Both the position numbers and the translations under genes were made by a program. A stretch of 10,668 nucleotides of DNA from Methylibium sp964616015 (GTDB lineage Bacteria; Pseudomonadota; Gammaproteobacteria; Burkholderiales; Burkholderiaceae_C): NCBI GenBank assembly GCA_964616015.1, contig CAZTTC010000105.1, positions 1 through 10,668 of the forward strand, in the 5' to 3' direction. The notes under the pieces are model-generated. The model saw nothing but the letters and a program-made list of their open reading frames with translations, was not told the DNA's origin and did not search any database. Shown in pieces: positions 1 to 7,488 of the stretch (its first letter is position 1; the number at the start of each line of letters is the position of its first letter).

Positions 1-267
1 GCGCACGATGTCCTCGCCCTCGGCGATCTCCTGCGAGATGTTCTCGCGGATCACCGCCTTGAGCAGCTCTTCCTTGCTGGGGTAGTAGAGATAGAGCGTG
101 CCCTTGGAGACCCCGGCGCGCGCGGCCACCTCTTCCGAGCGCGTCGCCGCGAAGCCCTTCTCGACGAACAGGTCGAGCGCGGCATCCAGCAGCTCCTGCG
201 GACGGGCTTCCTTGCGACGCTGGCGGGCCGTCGGGGCAGGCGCAATGGGCGGGGCGATGCGGGGCAT
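1..267 (-). CDS. TetR/AcrR-family transcriptional repressor, N-terminal part (3' end beyond window)
   Basis: This is the first 89 residues of a TetR-type regulator read leftward; the ligand-binding domain lies outside the window. Residues 15-40 form the first helix (QELLDAALDLFVEKGF). The DNA-binding helix-turn-helix follows at about 44-63 (SEEVAARAGVSKGTLYLYY), and 64-77 (SKEELLKAVIREN) is the usual start of helix 4. Family knowledge: such dimers bind palindromes and release DNA on binding a small hydrophobic ligand, often controlling an adjacent efflux pump. The ATG at 267 is the only start that fits the domain. No Shine-Dalgarno precedes it; a perfect palindrome ends 4 bases upstream, overlapping the gene's promoter. 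It is divergent from the MacAB-like operon, so autorepression and control of that pump are the natural inference. The ligand cannot be guessed. Family is certain; target is inferred. Confidence 0.93.
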   Translation of the reverse strand, partial: MPRIAPPIAPAPTARQRRKEARPQELLDAALDLFVEKGFAATRSEEVAARAGVSKGTLYLYYPSKEELLKAVIRENISQEIAEGEDIVR

Positions 268-271
268 GGGC

Positions 272-293
272 TTACTGACTGATCAGTCAGTAA
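272..293. promoter_or_regulatory. Perfect 22-bp palindrome, probable TetR operator
   Basis: Two 11-base arms (TTACTGACTGA and its exact complement) meet between 282 and 283 with no spacer. The site covers the predicted transcription start of the leftward tetR gene and touches its -10 box, so a bound dimer would block transcription. Size and symmetry fit TetR-family operators. Binding by this particular regulator is inferred from position. Confidence 0.8.
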
Positions 294-320
294 TGTAGCT
301 TCTGAGGGAGGCAGGGTCAA
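292..320 (-). promoter_or_regulatory. sigma70-type promoter for tetR
   Basis: On the minus strand a -35 box TTGACC (315-320, 5 of 6 consensus) is followed after exactly 17 bases by TACATT (292-297, 4 of 6). The last two bases of the -10 box are the first two of the 22-bp palindrome. The start point should therefore fall inside the operator, about 18 bases before the ATG. Confidence 0.6.
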
Positions 321-340
321 ACCGCGGGCCTTGACCCGCG
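314..340. repeat. Overlapping inverted repeats in the tetR-macA intergenic region
   Basis: GGGTCAA (314-320) and TTGACCC (331-337) are perfect inverted arms 10 bases apart. The left arm contains the tetR -35 box. A second perfect pair, CGCGGG (323-328) and CCCGCG (335-340), shares the right arm, so the two hairpins cannot form together. This could be a second protein-binding site or a structure in the macA leader. The sequence alone does not decide. Confidence 0.5.
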
Positions 341-451
341 TCAGGCCGCGAGCATGCCCGCAGGCCGCATGGCCCGCCCGTGGTCTGCGTGGCGCAGCGG
401 TAAAGATCGTTGAAGTTGTCCCCGCACAGCGGCCTGCCACGAGGCCCTGCC

Positions 452-457
452 TAGAAT
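452..457 (+). promoter_or_regulatory. Possible -10 box directly before macA
   Basis: TAGAAT matches TATAAT at 5 of 6 positions and lies 8 bases before the macA ATG. No good -35 box is found 16-18 bases upstream. If used, transcription would begin at or within a few bases of the ATG and give a leaderless message, which would agree with the absence of a Shine-Dalgarno. This is a weak call. Confidence 0.3.
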
Positions 458-465
458 CGCGCCGC

Positions 466-2103
466 ATGAAACGCAAGGCCTGGATGCTCGTCGTGGTGCT
501 GCTCGCCCTGGGGGCGGCGGGTGCAGCGTGGTGGTTCGCGCGCGGCGACGACGGCGCACCCAAGTACCGCACCGCCAAGATCGAGCAGGGCGCGCTGCAG
601 GCGGTGGTCGCCGCCGGCGGCACGGTCAACCCGGTGCGCCAGGTCAGCGTCGGCAGCCAGGTCTCGGGCCAGATCAAGGAGCTGTTCGCCGACTTCAACA
701 CCGAGGTCAAGGAAGGCCAGCTGATCGCGCGCATCGACCCCGAGAGCATCCAGTACCGCGTCCGTCAGGCCCAGGCCGATGTCGACGCAGCGCGCGCCCA
801 GGCGCTGCAGGCCCAGGCCAACGTCGCGGCGGCGCAGGCGGCGGTGTCGCGCGCCCGGCTCGACGCCGACAACGCACAGCGCGACCTGCTGCGCAAGCAG
901 GACCTGCTGGACCAGCAGTTCATCTCGCAGGCCGACTTCGAGACCACGCGCAACCTCGCCGGCACGCTGGCCGAGCAGCTCAAGGTGACGCAGGCGCAGG
1001 CCGAGGTCAGCAAGGCGCAGGCGATCAGCGCCCAGGCCACGGTGTCGCAGCGCAGCGCGGTGCTGGCCCAGGCCAACGTGGACCTGGCGCGCACCGAGAT
1101 CCGCTCGCCGGTGAGCGGCGTGGTCGTCAAGCGCAGCGTCGATGTCGGCCAGACCGTGGCGGCCAGCCTGCAGGCGCCCGAGCTCTTCATCATCGCGCGC
1201 AACCTGAGCGACATGCAGGTCGAGGTGGCGATCGACGAGGCCGACATCGGCCGCGTGCGCGCCGGCCAGCCGGCGAGCTTCACCGTCGATGCCTTCCCGA
1301 CGCGCACCTTCGAGGGCAAGGTCACCGCGGTGCGCAAGGCCGCGCTCAACACCAACAACGTCGTCACCTACACCGTGGTGGTGGCGTTCAGCAACGCCAG
1401 CGGCGGCGGCACGCAGCTGCTGCCCGGCATGACGGCGAACGCGCGCATCGTGACCGACACGCGCGAGCAGGTGCTCAAGCTGCCCAATGCCGCGCTGCGC
1501 GTGCGGCTGCCCGGCGTGGCCGAGCCGGCCGCGCCGGCTGCATCGCGGGCCGGTGGTGTGTCGGCCCCCGCCGCCGCAGCCACGCCGTCGGCACCCCCCG
1601 ACGGCAACGCGCCGGCGCGCCCCGGCGGGCCGCTGCAGGCCTTTCGCGACGGCCTGGCCACGCAGGTGGGCCTGAGTGCCGAGCAGCTGGAGAAGGTCGA
1701 TGCCATCACCGCCGGCCTGCGCCCGCGCTTCGCGGCACTGCGCGAGCTGCCGGAAGACGAGCGCGGCAAGGCGGCCGAGCGCGTGCGCGCCGAACTGCGT
1801 GCCCAGGTCGCGGGCCTGTTGACGACCGAGCAGAAGCCGAAGTACGAGCAGTTCATCGCCGAGACCACCGAACGCCGCGCCGGCGCGGCCGGCGGCGGCA
1901 GCACGCGCGGCCGCGTCTATGTGCTGGACGACCAGGGCCAGCCGCAGGCCGTCGCCGTGCGCCTGGGCATCAGCGACGGCAGCATGACCGAGCTGCTGGG
2001 CGGCAGCCTCAAGCCGGGCCAGGAGGTGATCACGGGCAGCGCGAGCGGGGCCGCGACGGTCGGTGGCGGCGGCAGGCCGAGCGGCCCGAGGCCGCTGTTC
2101 TAG
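466..2103 (+). CDS. macA: MacA-like periplasmic adaptor (membrane-fusion protein) with an inserted helical domain
   Basis: This 545-residue protein is the periplasmic adaptor of a tripartite efflux pump, linking the inner-membrane transporter to an outer-membrane channel. Residues 1-24 (KRK plus a hydrophobic stretch, no lipobox) form an inner-membrane anchor. The lipoyl halves lie at about 50-92 and 210-245 (TEIRSPVSGVV), flanking an Ala/Gln-rich coiled-coil hairpin at about 98-205. The beta-barrel is at about 250-345 and the membrane-proximal domain at about 482-545. MacA proteins are usually about 370-400 residues. The excess is an Ala/Pro linker (350-388) plus a charged helical segment (about 390-470) containing LTTEQKPKYEQF, which resembles the LTXXQ motif of Spy/CpxP. 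The ATG at 466 is chosen because it puts the basic, hydrophobic anchor at the N-terminus; it lacks a Shine-Dalgarno. The ATPase gene begins 8 bases after the stop. Substrate unknown. Confidence 0.9.
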   Translation: MKRKAWMLVVVLLALGAAGAAWWFARGDDGAPKYRTAKIEQGALQAVVAAGGTVNPVRQVSVGSQVSGQIKELFADFNTEVKEGQLIARIDPESIQYRVRQAQADVDAARAQALQAQANVAAAQAAVSRARLDADNAQRDLLRKQDLLDQQFISQADFETTRNLAGTLAEQLKVTQAQAEVSKAQAISAQATVSQRSAVLAQANVDLARTEIRSPVSGVVVKRSVDVGQTVAASLQAPELFIIARNLSDMQVEVAIDEADIGRVRAGQPASFTVDAFPTRTFEGKVTAVRKAALNTNNVVTYTVVVAFSNASGGGTQLLPGMTANARIVTDTREQVLKLPNAALRVRLPGVAEPAAPAASRAGGVSAPAAAATPSAPPDGNAPARPGGPLQAFRDGLATQVGLSAEQLEKVDAITAGLRPRFAALRELPEDERGKAAERVRAELRAQVAGLLTTEQKPKYEQFIAETTERRAGAAGGGSTRGRVYVLDDQGQPQAVAVRLGISDGSMTELLGGSLKPGQEVITGSASGAATVGGGGRPSGPRPLF

Positions 2104-2111
2104 GGGCCGCC

Positions 2112-2824
<713 letters not shown>

Positions 2825-2828
<4 letters not shown>

Positions 2829-2853
2829 ACGTCCTCGCAGCCCTTCGCGCCGG

Positions 2854-2857
<4 letters not shown>
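2825..2857 (+). other. 10-codon mini-ORF bridging the ATPase and permease genes
   Basis: GTG at 2825 overlaps the ATPase stop as GTGA, encodes (M)NVLAALRAG, and stops with TGA at 2855-2857, overlapping the permease ATG as ATGA. The peptide nearly repeats the permease N-terminus (MNALAALRS). It looks like the original permease start, orphaned by a 29-bp duplication that broke its frame. It may keep ribosomes coupled from the ATPase to the permease, because no Shine-Dalgarno precedes the permease ATG. Translation is inferred. Confidence 0.5.
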
Positions 2858-4086
<1,229 letters not shown>

Positions 4087-4099
4087 GGGCTCCTGCGGG

Positions 4100-4192
4100 C
4101 TTGCTCTTTGCCCGCCGCGACGGGCTTACTGGCTTACTCTTTGCCCGCCGCGACGGGCTTACTCTTTGCCCGCCGCGACGGGCTTACTCTTT
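4100..4192 (+). repeat. Three tandem 25-bp units plus a partial fourth, hairpin-forming
   Basis: Units lie at 4100-4124, 4133-4157 and 4158-4182. The last two are identical; the first differs by one base. A 10-base partial unit follows at 4183-4192, and an 8-base fragment (cttactgg) separates units 1 and 2. Each unit holds GCCCGCCGCGACGGGC, a 5-bp stem with a 6-base loop followed by TTACTCTTT. The same stem bases can pair across units instead (CGGGC / GCCCG around TTACTCTTT). It may serve as a set of weak terminators after the efflux operon. No resemblance to CRISPR: there are no spacers. Confidence 0.8.
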
Positions 4193-4228
4193 CCTACAGA
4201 CTCGTGGTGTGGGGATCGGCCCCGTGCA

Positions 4229-4257
4229 TTGACGCATCCCGGGTGCAGTCCGATCAT
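4229..4257 (+). promoter_or_regulatory. sigma70-type promoter for gamma-glutamyltransferase
   Basis: TTGACG (4229-4234, 5 of 6) is followed after exactly 17 bases by GATCAT (4252-4257, 4 of 6). This predicts a start near 4264 and a leader of about 40 bases before the gene's ATG. The inverted pair GATCGG (4214-4219) and CCGATC (4250-4255) brackets the -35 box and overlaps the -10 box. It may be an operator, but six-base arms are weak evidence. Confidence 0.5.
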
Positions 4258-4290
4258 CGTTCGCGTCACGTCCCTGTGCCGCCACCGATC

Positions 4291-4296
4291 GAGGAG
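4291..4296 (+). promoter_or_regulatory. Strong ribosome binding site of ggt
   Basis: GAGGAG lies six bases before the ATG at 4303. This fixes the start there and rejects in-frame upstream starts inside the repeat array. Confidence 0.8.
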
Positions 4297-4302
4297 CCCC
4301 GC

Positions 4303-6288
4303 ATGAAGTCAGCGACCCTGTTCCAGCGCTTCGCATCCGGTGCCGCGATCGCCGCGCTGCTGGCCTCGACCGGCCTGCCCGCCACCGCGCGTCAACCGGA
4401 TCCCGTCAGGACCCCCGGCACGCCCCCCGGCATCACGCTGCCGCCGACCAGCGACACCGTGCCGCCGCCGGCCTGGGACGGCGTGGCCTACAAGGGCGGC
4501 GTGGTGTCGGTGTCGCATCCGCTCGCAGCGAAGGCCGGCGCCGACGTGCTGGCGCGCGGCGGCAACGCCATCGACGCGGCCGCGGCGATCCAGTTCATGC
4601 TCAACGTCGTCGAGCCGCAGTTCTCGGGCATCGGCGGCGGCGGTTTCATGATGATCCACCTCGCGCGGCCGAACAAGACCTTCGCGATCGACGGCCGCGA
4701 GAAGGCGCCCGCGGCGGCGACGCCGACGCAGTTCGTGCTGACCGACGTGCCCGCGGCCCAGCGCTTCACCATCGCCTCGACCAGCGGACTGGCGGTCGGC
4801 GTGCCGGGCACGCTGGCGACGGTGGACCACGCGCTGCGCCACTGGGGCACGATCCGCCTGTCCGAGGCGCTGGCGCCGGCCATCGAGGTGGCCGAGAAGG
4901 GCTTCGCGATCAACCGCTTCCTCGCCGCCAACATCGCCGGCGACGGGGGACGCACCGGCTTCCAGCCCGAGACCGCGGCGATCTTCCGCCCCGGCGGCGT
5001 GCCGCTGGCCGAGGGCGCGCTGCTGGTGCAGCCCGACCTGGCCAGGACCTTTCGCCTGATCGCGAAGCACGGCCCGCGCGTCTTCTACCGCGGCGAGATC
5101 GCCGAGGCCATCGTCGCGGCGCAGCGGCGCACGCGCACGCCGGTGGCGACCGAAGGCGTGGGCCGCATGACGCTCAAGGACCTGGCCGACTACCGCAGCG
5201 TGATCCGCGAGCCCATCCGCGTCGACTACCGCGGCTGGACCGTGGCCGACATGGCGCCGCCCTCGTCGGGCGGGCTGACCGTGGGCCAGATGCTCGAGAT
5301 GGTCGAGCGCTTCCCGATCGGTGATGCCGCGCAGGGCTTCGGCTTCGGCAGTGCGACGACGCTGCACGTGATGACCGAGGCGATGCGCCTGGCCTTCGCC
5401 GACCGCGCGGTGTGGATGGGCGACGAGGACTTCGTGCCGGTGCCCAAGACCGGACTGCTGAACCAGGACTACGTCGCCGGCCGCTCGGCGATGATCAGCA
5501 CCACGTCGCGCATGACCACGCCGGCGGCCGGCAACCCGCTGCCCTACGACAGCGCGGGCGACGGCAAGAAGGACCGGCGCTTCACGCCCAGGCAGGACGA
5601 CGACGACCACCGGCCCTCGCACACCACGCACTACTCGGTGGTCGACCGGTGGGGCAACGTGGTCAGCTTCACGACCACGATCGAGGCCACCTGGGGCACC
5701 GGCATCACCGTGCCGGGCTACGGCTTCCTGCTCAACAACGAGCTGACCGACTTCAACTTCGACCCGGCCTTCAACGCCGCGACCGGCAATCCCGGCGCCA
5801 ACGACGTGGCGCCCGGCAAGCGGCCGCGCAGCTCGATGGCGCCGGCGATCGTCTTCAAGGGCCGCGAGCCGGTGCTGGCCTACGGCTCGCCGGGCGGCGC
5901 GACCATCATCAACTCGGTGTTCAACGTGACGCTCAACCTCATCGACCATGGCATGAGCATCCAGCAGGCGATCAACGCGCCGCGCCTGTCGGTCACCAGC
6001 GCGGCCGGCACGATCTCCTGCGAGGGCGTCGAGCCCTTCATGCAGCCCAGGTTCGACGTCGCCACGCAGGACGCGCTGCGCGCGCTGGGTCACCTGGGGC
6101 TGGGCGCGACCGGCGGCAACGGCTGCCTCGCGACCATCGGCTCGGTGCAGGGCGTGGTGATGGACCTGCGCAGCGGGCGCCAGTACGGCGGCGCGGACCT
6201 GCGGCGCGAGGGCACGGTGATCGGGCTCGAGCCCGTCAAGGCGAAGGGCCCGAAGGACCGCGATGGCGAGGCGTCGGACGACGACTGA
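4303..6288 (+). CDS. ggt: Gamma-glutamyltransferase (glutathione hydrolase), periplasmic proenzyme
   Basis: The 661-residue precursor is exported and cleaves itself into two subunits. It hydrolyses or transfers the gamma-glutamyl group of glutathione and related peptides. Residues 1-30 form a signal peptide (hydrophobic AIAALLASTGLPATA). The large-subunit core holds SGIGGGGFMM and IDGREKAP, where R132 matches the substrate-carboxylate arginine of E. coli GGT (R114). The nucleophile is T441 in SHTTHYSVVD, the first residue of the small subunit after autocleavage. Further conserved pieces are LLNNELTDF (N479, E480, D483), RPRSSMAP (S510, S511) and GSPGGAT (G531, G532). E461 stands where E. coli has N411. 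The ATG at 4303 has a strong GAGGAG six bases upstream; the reading frame extends further up only through the repeat region. The tail is acidic (DGEASDDD). It appears monocistronic, ending in a hairpin. Confidence 0.95.
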   Translation: MKSATLFQRFASGAAIAALLASTGLPATARQPDPVRTPGTPPGITLPPTSDTVPPPAWDGVAYKGGVVSVSHPLAAKAGADVLARGGNAIDAAAAIQFMLNVVEPQFSGIGGGGFMMIHLARPNKTFAIDGREKAPAAATPTQFVLTDVPAAQRFTIASTSGLAVGVPGTLATVDHALRHWGTIRLSEALAPAIEVAEKGFAINRFLAANIAGDGGRTGFQPETAAIFRPGGVPLAEGALLVQPDLARTFRLIAKHGPRVFYRGEIAEAIVAAQRRTRTPVATEGVGRMTLKDLADYRSVIREPIRVDYRGWTVADMAPPSSGGLTVGQMLEMVERFPIGDAAQGFGFGSATTLHVMTEAMRLAFADRAVWMGDEDFVPVPKTGLLNQDYVAGRSAMISTTSRMTTPAAGNPLPYDSAGDGKKDRRFTPRQDDDDHRPSHTTHYSVVDRWGNVVSFTTTIEATWGTGITVPGYGFLLNNELTDFNFDPAFNAATGNPGANDVAPGKRPRSSMAPAIVFKGREPVLAYGSPGGATIINSVFNVTLNLIDHGMSIQQAINAPRLSVTSAAGTISCEGVEPFMQPRFDVATQDALRALGHLGLGATGGNGCLATIGSVQGVVMDLRSGRQYGGADLRREGTVIGLEPVKAKGPKDRDGEASDDD

Positions 6289-6323
6289 GCCGGCCGCGCC
6301 GTCACGCGCCGGCGCGCCGGCTC
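6287..6323. terminator. Shared hairpin between convergent genes, probable bidirectional terminator
   Basis: GAGCCGGC (6287-6294) pairs perfectly with GCCGGCTC (6316-6323). After a single bulged base (6295), 6296-6301 pairs with 6310-6315, giving 14 bp around an 8-base loop. The stem takes in the last two bases of the ggt stop codon and two bases of the convergent gene's stop codon. There is no T-tract on either side, so this is not a textbook intrinsic terminator, but position and stability suit transcript-end formation for both genes. Confidence 0.55.
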
Positions 6324-7050
6324 ACACGCCGGCCGCGCCGATCTCTGCGAAGGCGTGGTTCAGCCACAGCTTGAGCCGCTGCCGCTCCATCAGGCCGAGC
6401 GTCGGGCCTTCCTTGCCGCTGACGTTCTTGGCGGCCCAGAAGCTGCTGTTGCTGGCGTCGATCTTCTGCACCAGCGCGTCGTGCAGACGGCGGATGTCGA
6501 CGACGCGGGCGCCCAGCGCCACCGCGCGCGCCTGCTCGCCCGACTTCTCGAGCTGGCTGAAGTCGTCGCCGCGCAGCTGGTTGCGCACCAGCACGTAGCG
6601 CAGGCGCTGGCCGAAGCGGTCGAGCAGGCGCTTGAGCAGGTCGACCGAATCCTTGCCGGCGTCCATCACGTGCCAGTAGTGGATCGCGACCCCCGACAGG
6701 TCCGCCAGGTCGAGCACGCCGGACTCGTCCATCCACTTGACCAGCGGGTCGTGGGTCTGCGCCGCCAGGTCGACCAGCACGCGGCGGCCCGGCTGCTCGA
6801 TCGCCGATTCGACGATGGCGTCGAGCGCCTCGTAGCGGTCGACCAGCACCGGCGAGGCGTAGCCGGCGTAGAAGCGCATCAGCGAGCCGTGCGAGCGGTC
6901 GGTGTCGTAGCCGACGAAGGGCAGCTGGTGGTCGATGAAGTACTGGGCCAGCAGGCGCGCGACCAGCGACTTGCCGACGCCGCCTTTCTCGCCGCCGATC
7001 AGGTGCACCTTGGACGTGTTGCCGGCTTCGAGCGTGGGGATCTGCGACAT
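6322..7050 (-). CDS. Orphan ParA/MinD-like (SIMIBI) P-loop ATPase
   Basis: This 242-residue protein has the deviant Walker A of the ParA/MinD superfamily, GGEKGGVGKS at 19-28. K22 is the signature lysine and K27 the P-loop lysine. It is followed by LVARLLAQYFIDHQLPFVGYDTDRSH, where D49 and D51 form the usual Walker A' pair. The Walker B-like strand is RRVLVDLAAQTHDPLVKWMD. Family members act as dimeric ATP switches that position DNA, proteins or complexes. Related forms, including the TraL-type proteins of conjugative plasmids, share the K-G-G-V-G-K-S and DTD layout. No ParB-like partner or parS-like site is visible, so the cargo is unknown. The ATG at 7050 has GGAG ten bases upstream (7061-7064). 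Longer upstream reading in this frame is antisense to other genes and not coding. It is convergent with ggt and divergent from the lipoprotein gene. Confidence 0.82.
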   Translation of the reverse strand: MSQIPTLEAGNTSKVHLIGGEKGGVGKSLVARLLAQYFIDHQLPFVGYDTDRSHGSLMRFYAGYASPVLVDRYEALDAIVESAIEQPGRRVLVDLAAQTHDPLVKWMDESGVLDLADLSGVAIHYWHVMDAGKDSVDLLKRLLDRFGQRLRYVLVRNQLRGDDFSQLEKSGEQARAVALGARVVDIRRLHDALVQKIDASNSSFWAAKNVSGKEGPTLGLMERQRLKLWLNHAFAEIGAAGV

Positions 7051-7488
7051 CGCGATGGGGCTCCGTGAGGGGGCAGGGTGGGCCGATTGTGCAGTGCCGT
7101 GCCGTGCCGGGTCGCGCCGGCCGGTCGGCGCGCCGATACCGCAGGTCACGATTGCAAAGCCTGCACTGCCGTTTTGCGGCAGCGGCCGGCCGGCGATGCC
7201 GGTGAGCGCGACGACCCACCGCCCTTTCTGGTCACGCCCGGGGAGCGGGCGCGCCACGCTGCGACCGTGCGACGCACGCCGCGGCGCGGCCCGGCGGACG
7301 GCTGACGGGTCGCCGGCGGGAGGCCAGCGGCTGACCGGCCCGCCGAACGTGAACTGCTTGGCACTTCGCCGCCATCGGCCGCCGGGCTGGCGCGCGAGTT
7401 GCGGGTCATCGAGCAACTGTGTCCAAGCGCGTCCGACGGCGACCGCCGAGACCTCACCCCCCCCACCGCCCTCCTGCAAGCCCCGACC
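7051..7488. other. 438-bp divergent intergenic region without a convincing gene
   Basis: This stretch must hold the promoters of the leftward ATPase gene and the rightward lipoprotein gene, but no clear paired -35/-10 boxes stand out. It contains a perfect 12-bp palindrome TCGGCGCGCCGA (7125-7136). It also holds a 6-bp hairpin CTGCCG / CGGCAG with loop TTTTG (7166-7182), GTGCC/GCC repeats near 7091-7110, and a run of eight C (7457-7464) about 25 bases before the lipoprotein ATG. Open frames crossing it have no recognisable protein motif and low-quality composition. Confidence 0.6.

Noticed and set aside
381..460. tRNA-like stretch containing TGGCGCAGCGGTA, similar to a D-arm
   Set aside because: No matching anticodon stem, T-loop or acceptor stem follows at the expected distances.
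528..2111. ATPase frame open far upstream through macA, suggesting a fusion
   Set aside because: The upstream translation is low-complexity Arg/Gly/Ala and overlaps the clear MacA coding frame. The ATPase domain begins at the ATG at 2112 as in its family.
4100..4192. CRISPR array
   Set aside because: Units are directly adjacent or separated by a fragment of the unit itself; there are no unique spacers and no cas genes.
4108..4302. Upstream extension of the ggt frame through the repeats
   Set aside because: It would put repeat-encoded sequence before a perfect signal peptide. The strong GAGGAG before 4303 marks the true start.
4309..6093. Long minus-strand frame opposite ggt
   Set aside because: It lies wholly antisense to a complete, motif-rich gamma-glutamyltransferase, and its translation (His/Arg/Gly-rich) resembles no protein family.
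7341..7375. sigma54-like TGGCAC element before the lipoprotein gene
   Set aside because: The required TTGC-type second element is absent at the proper spacing.
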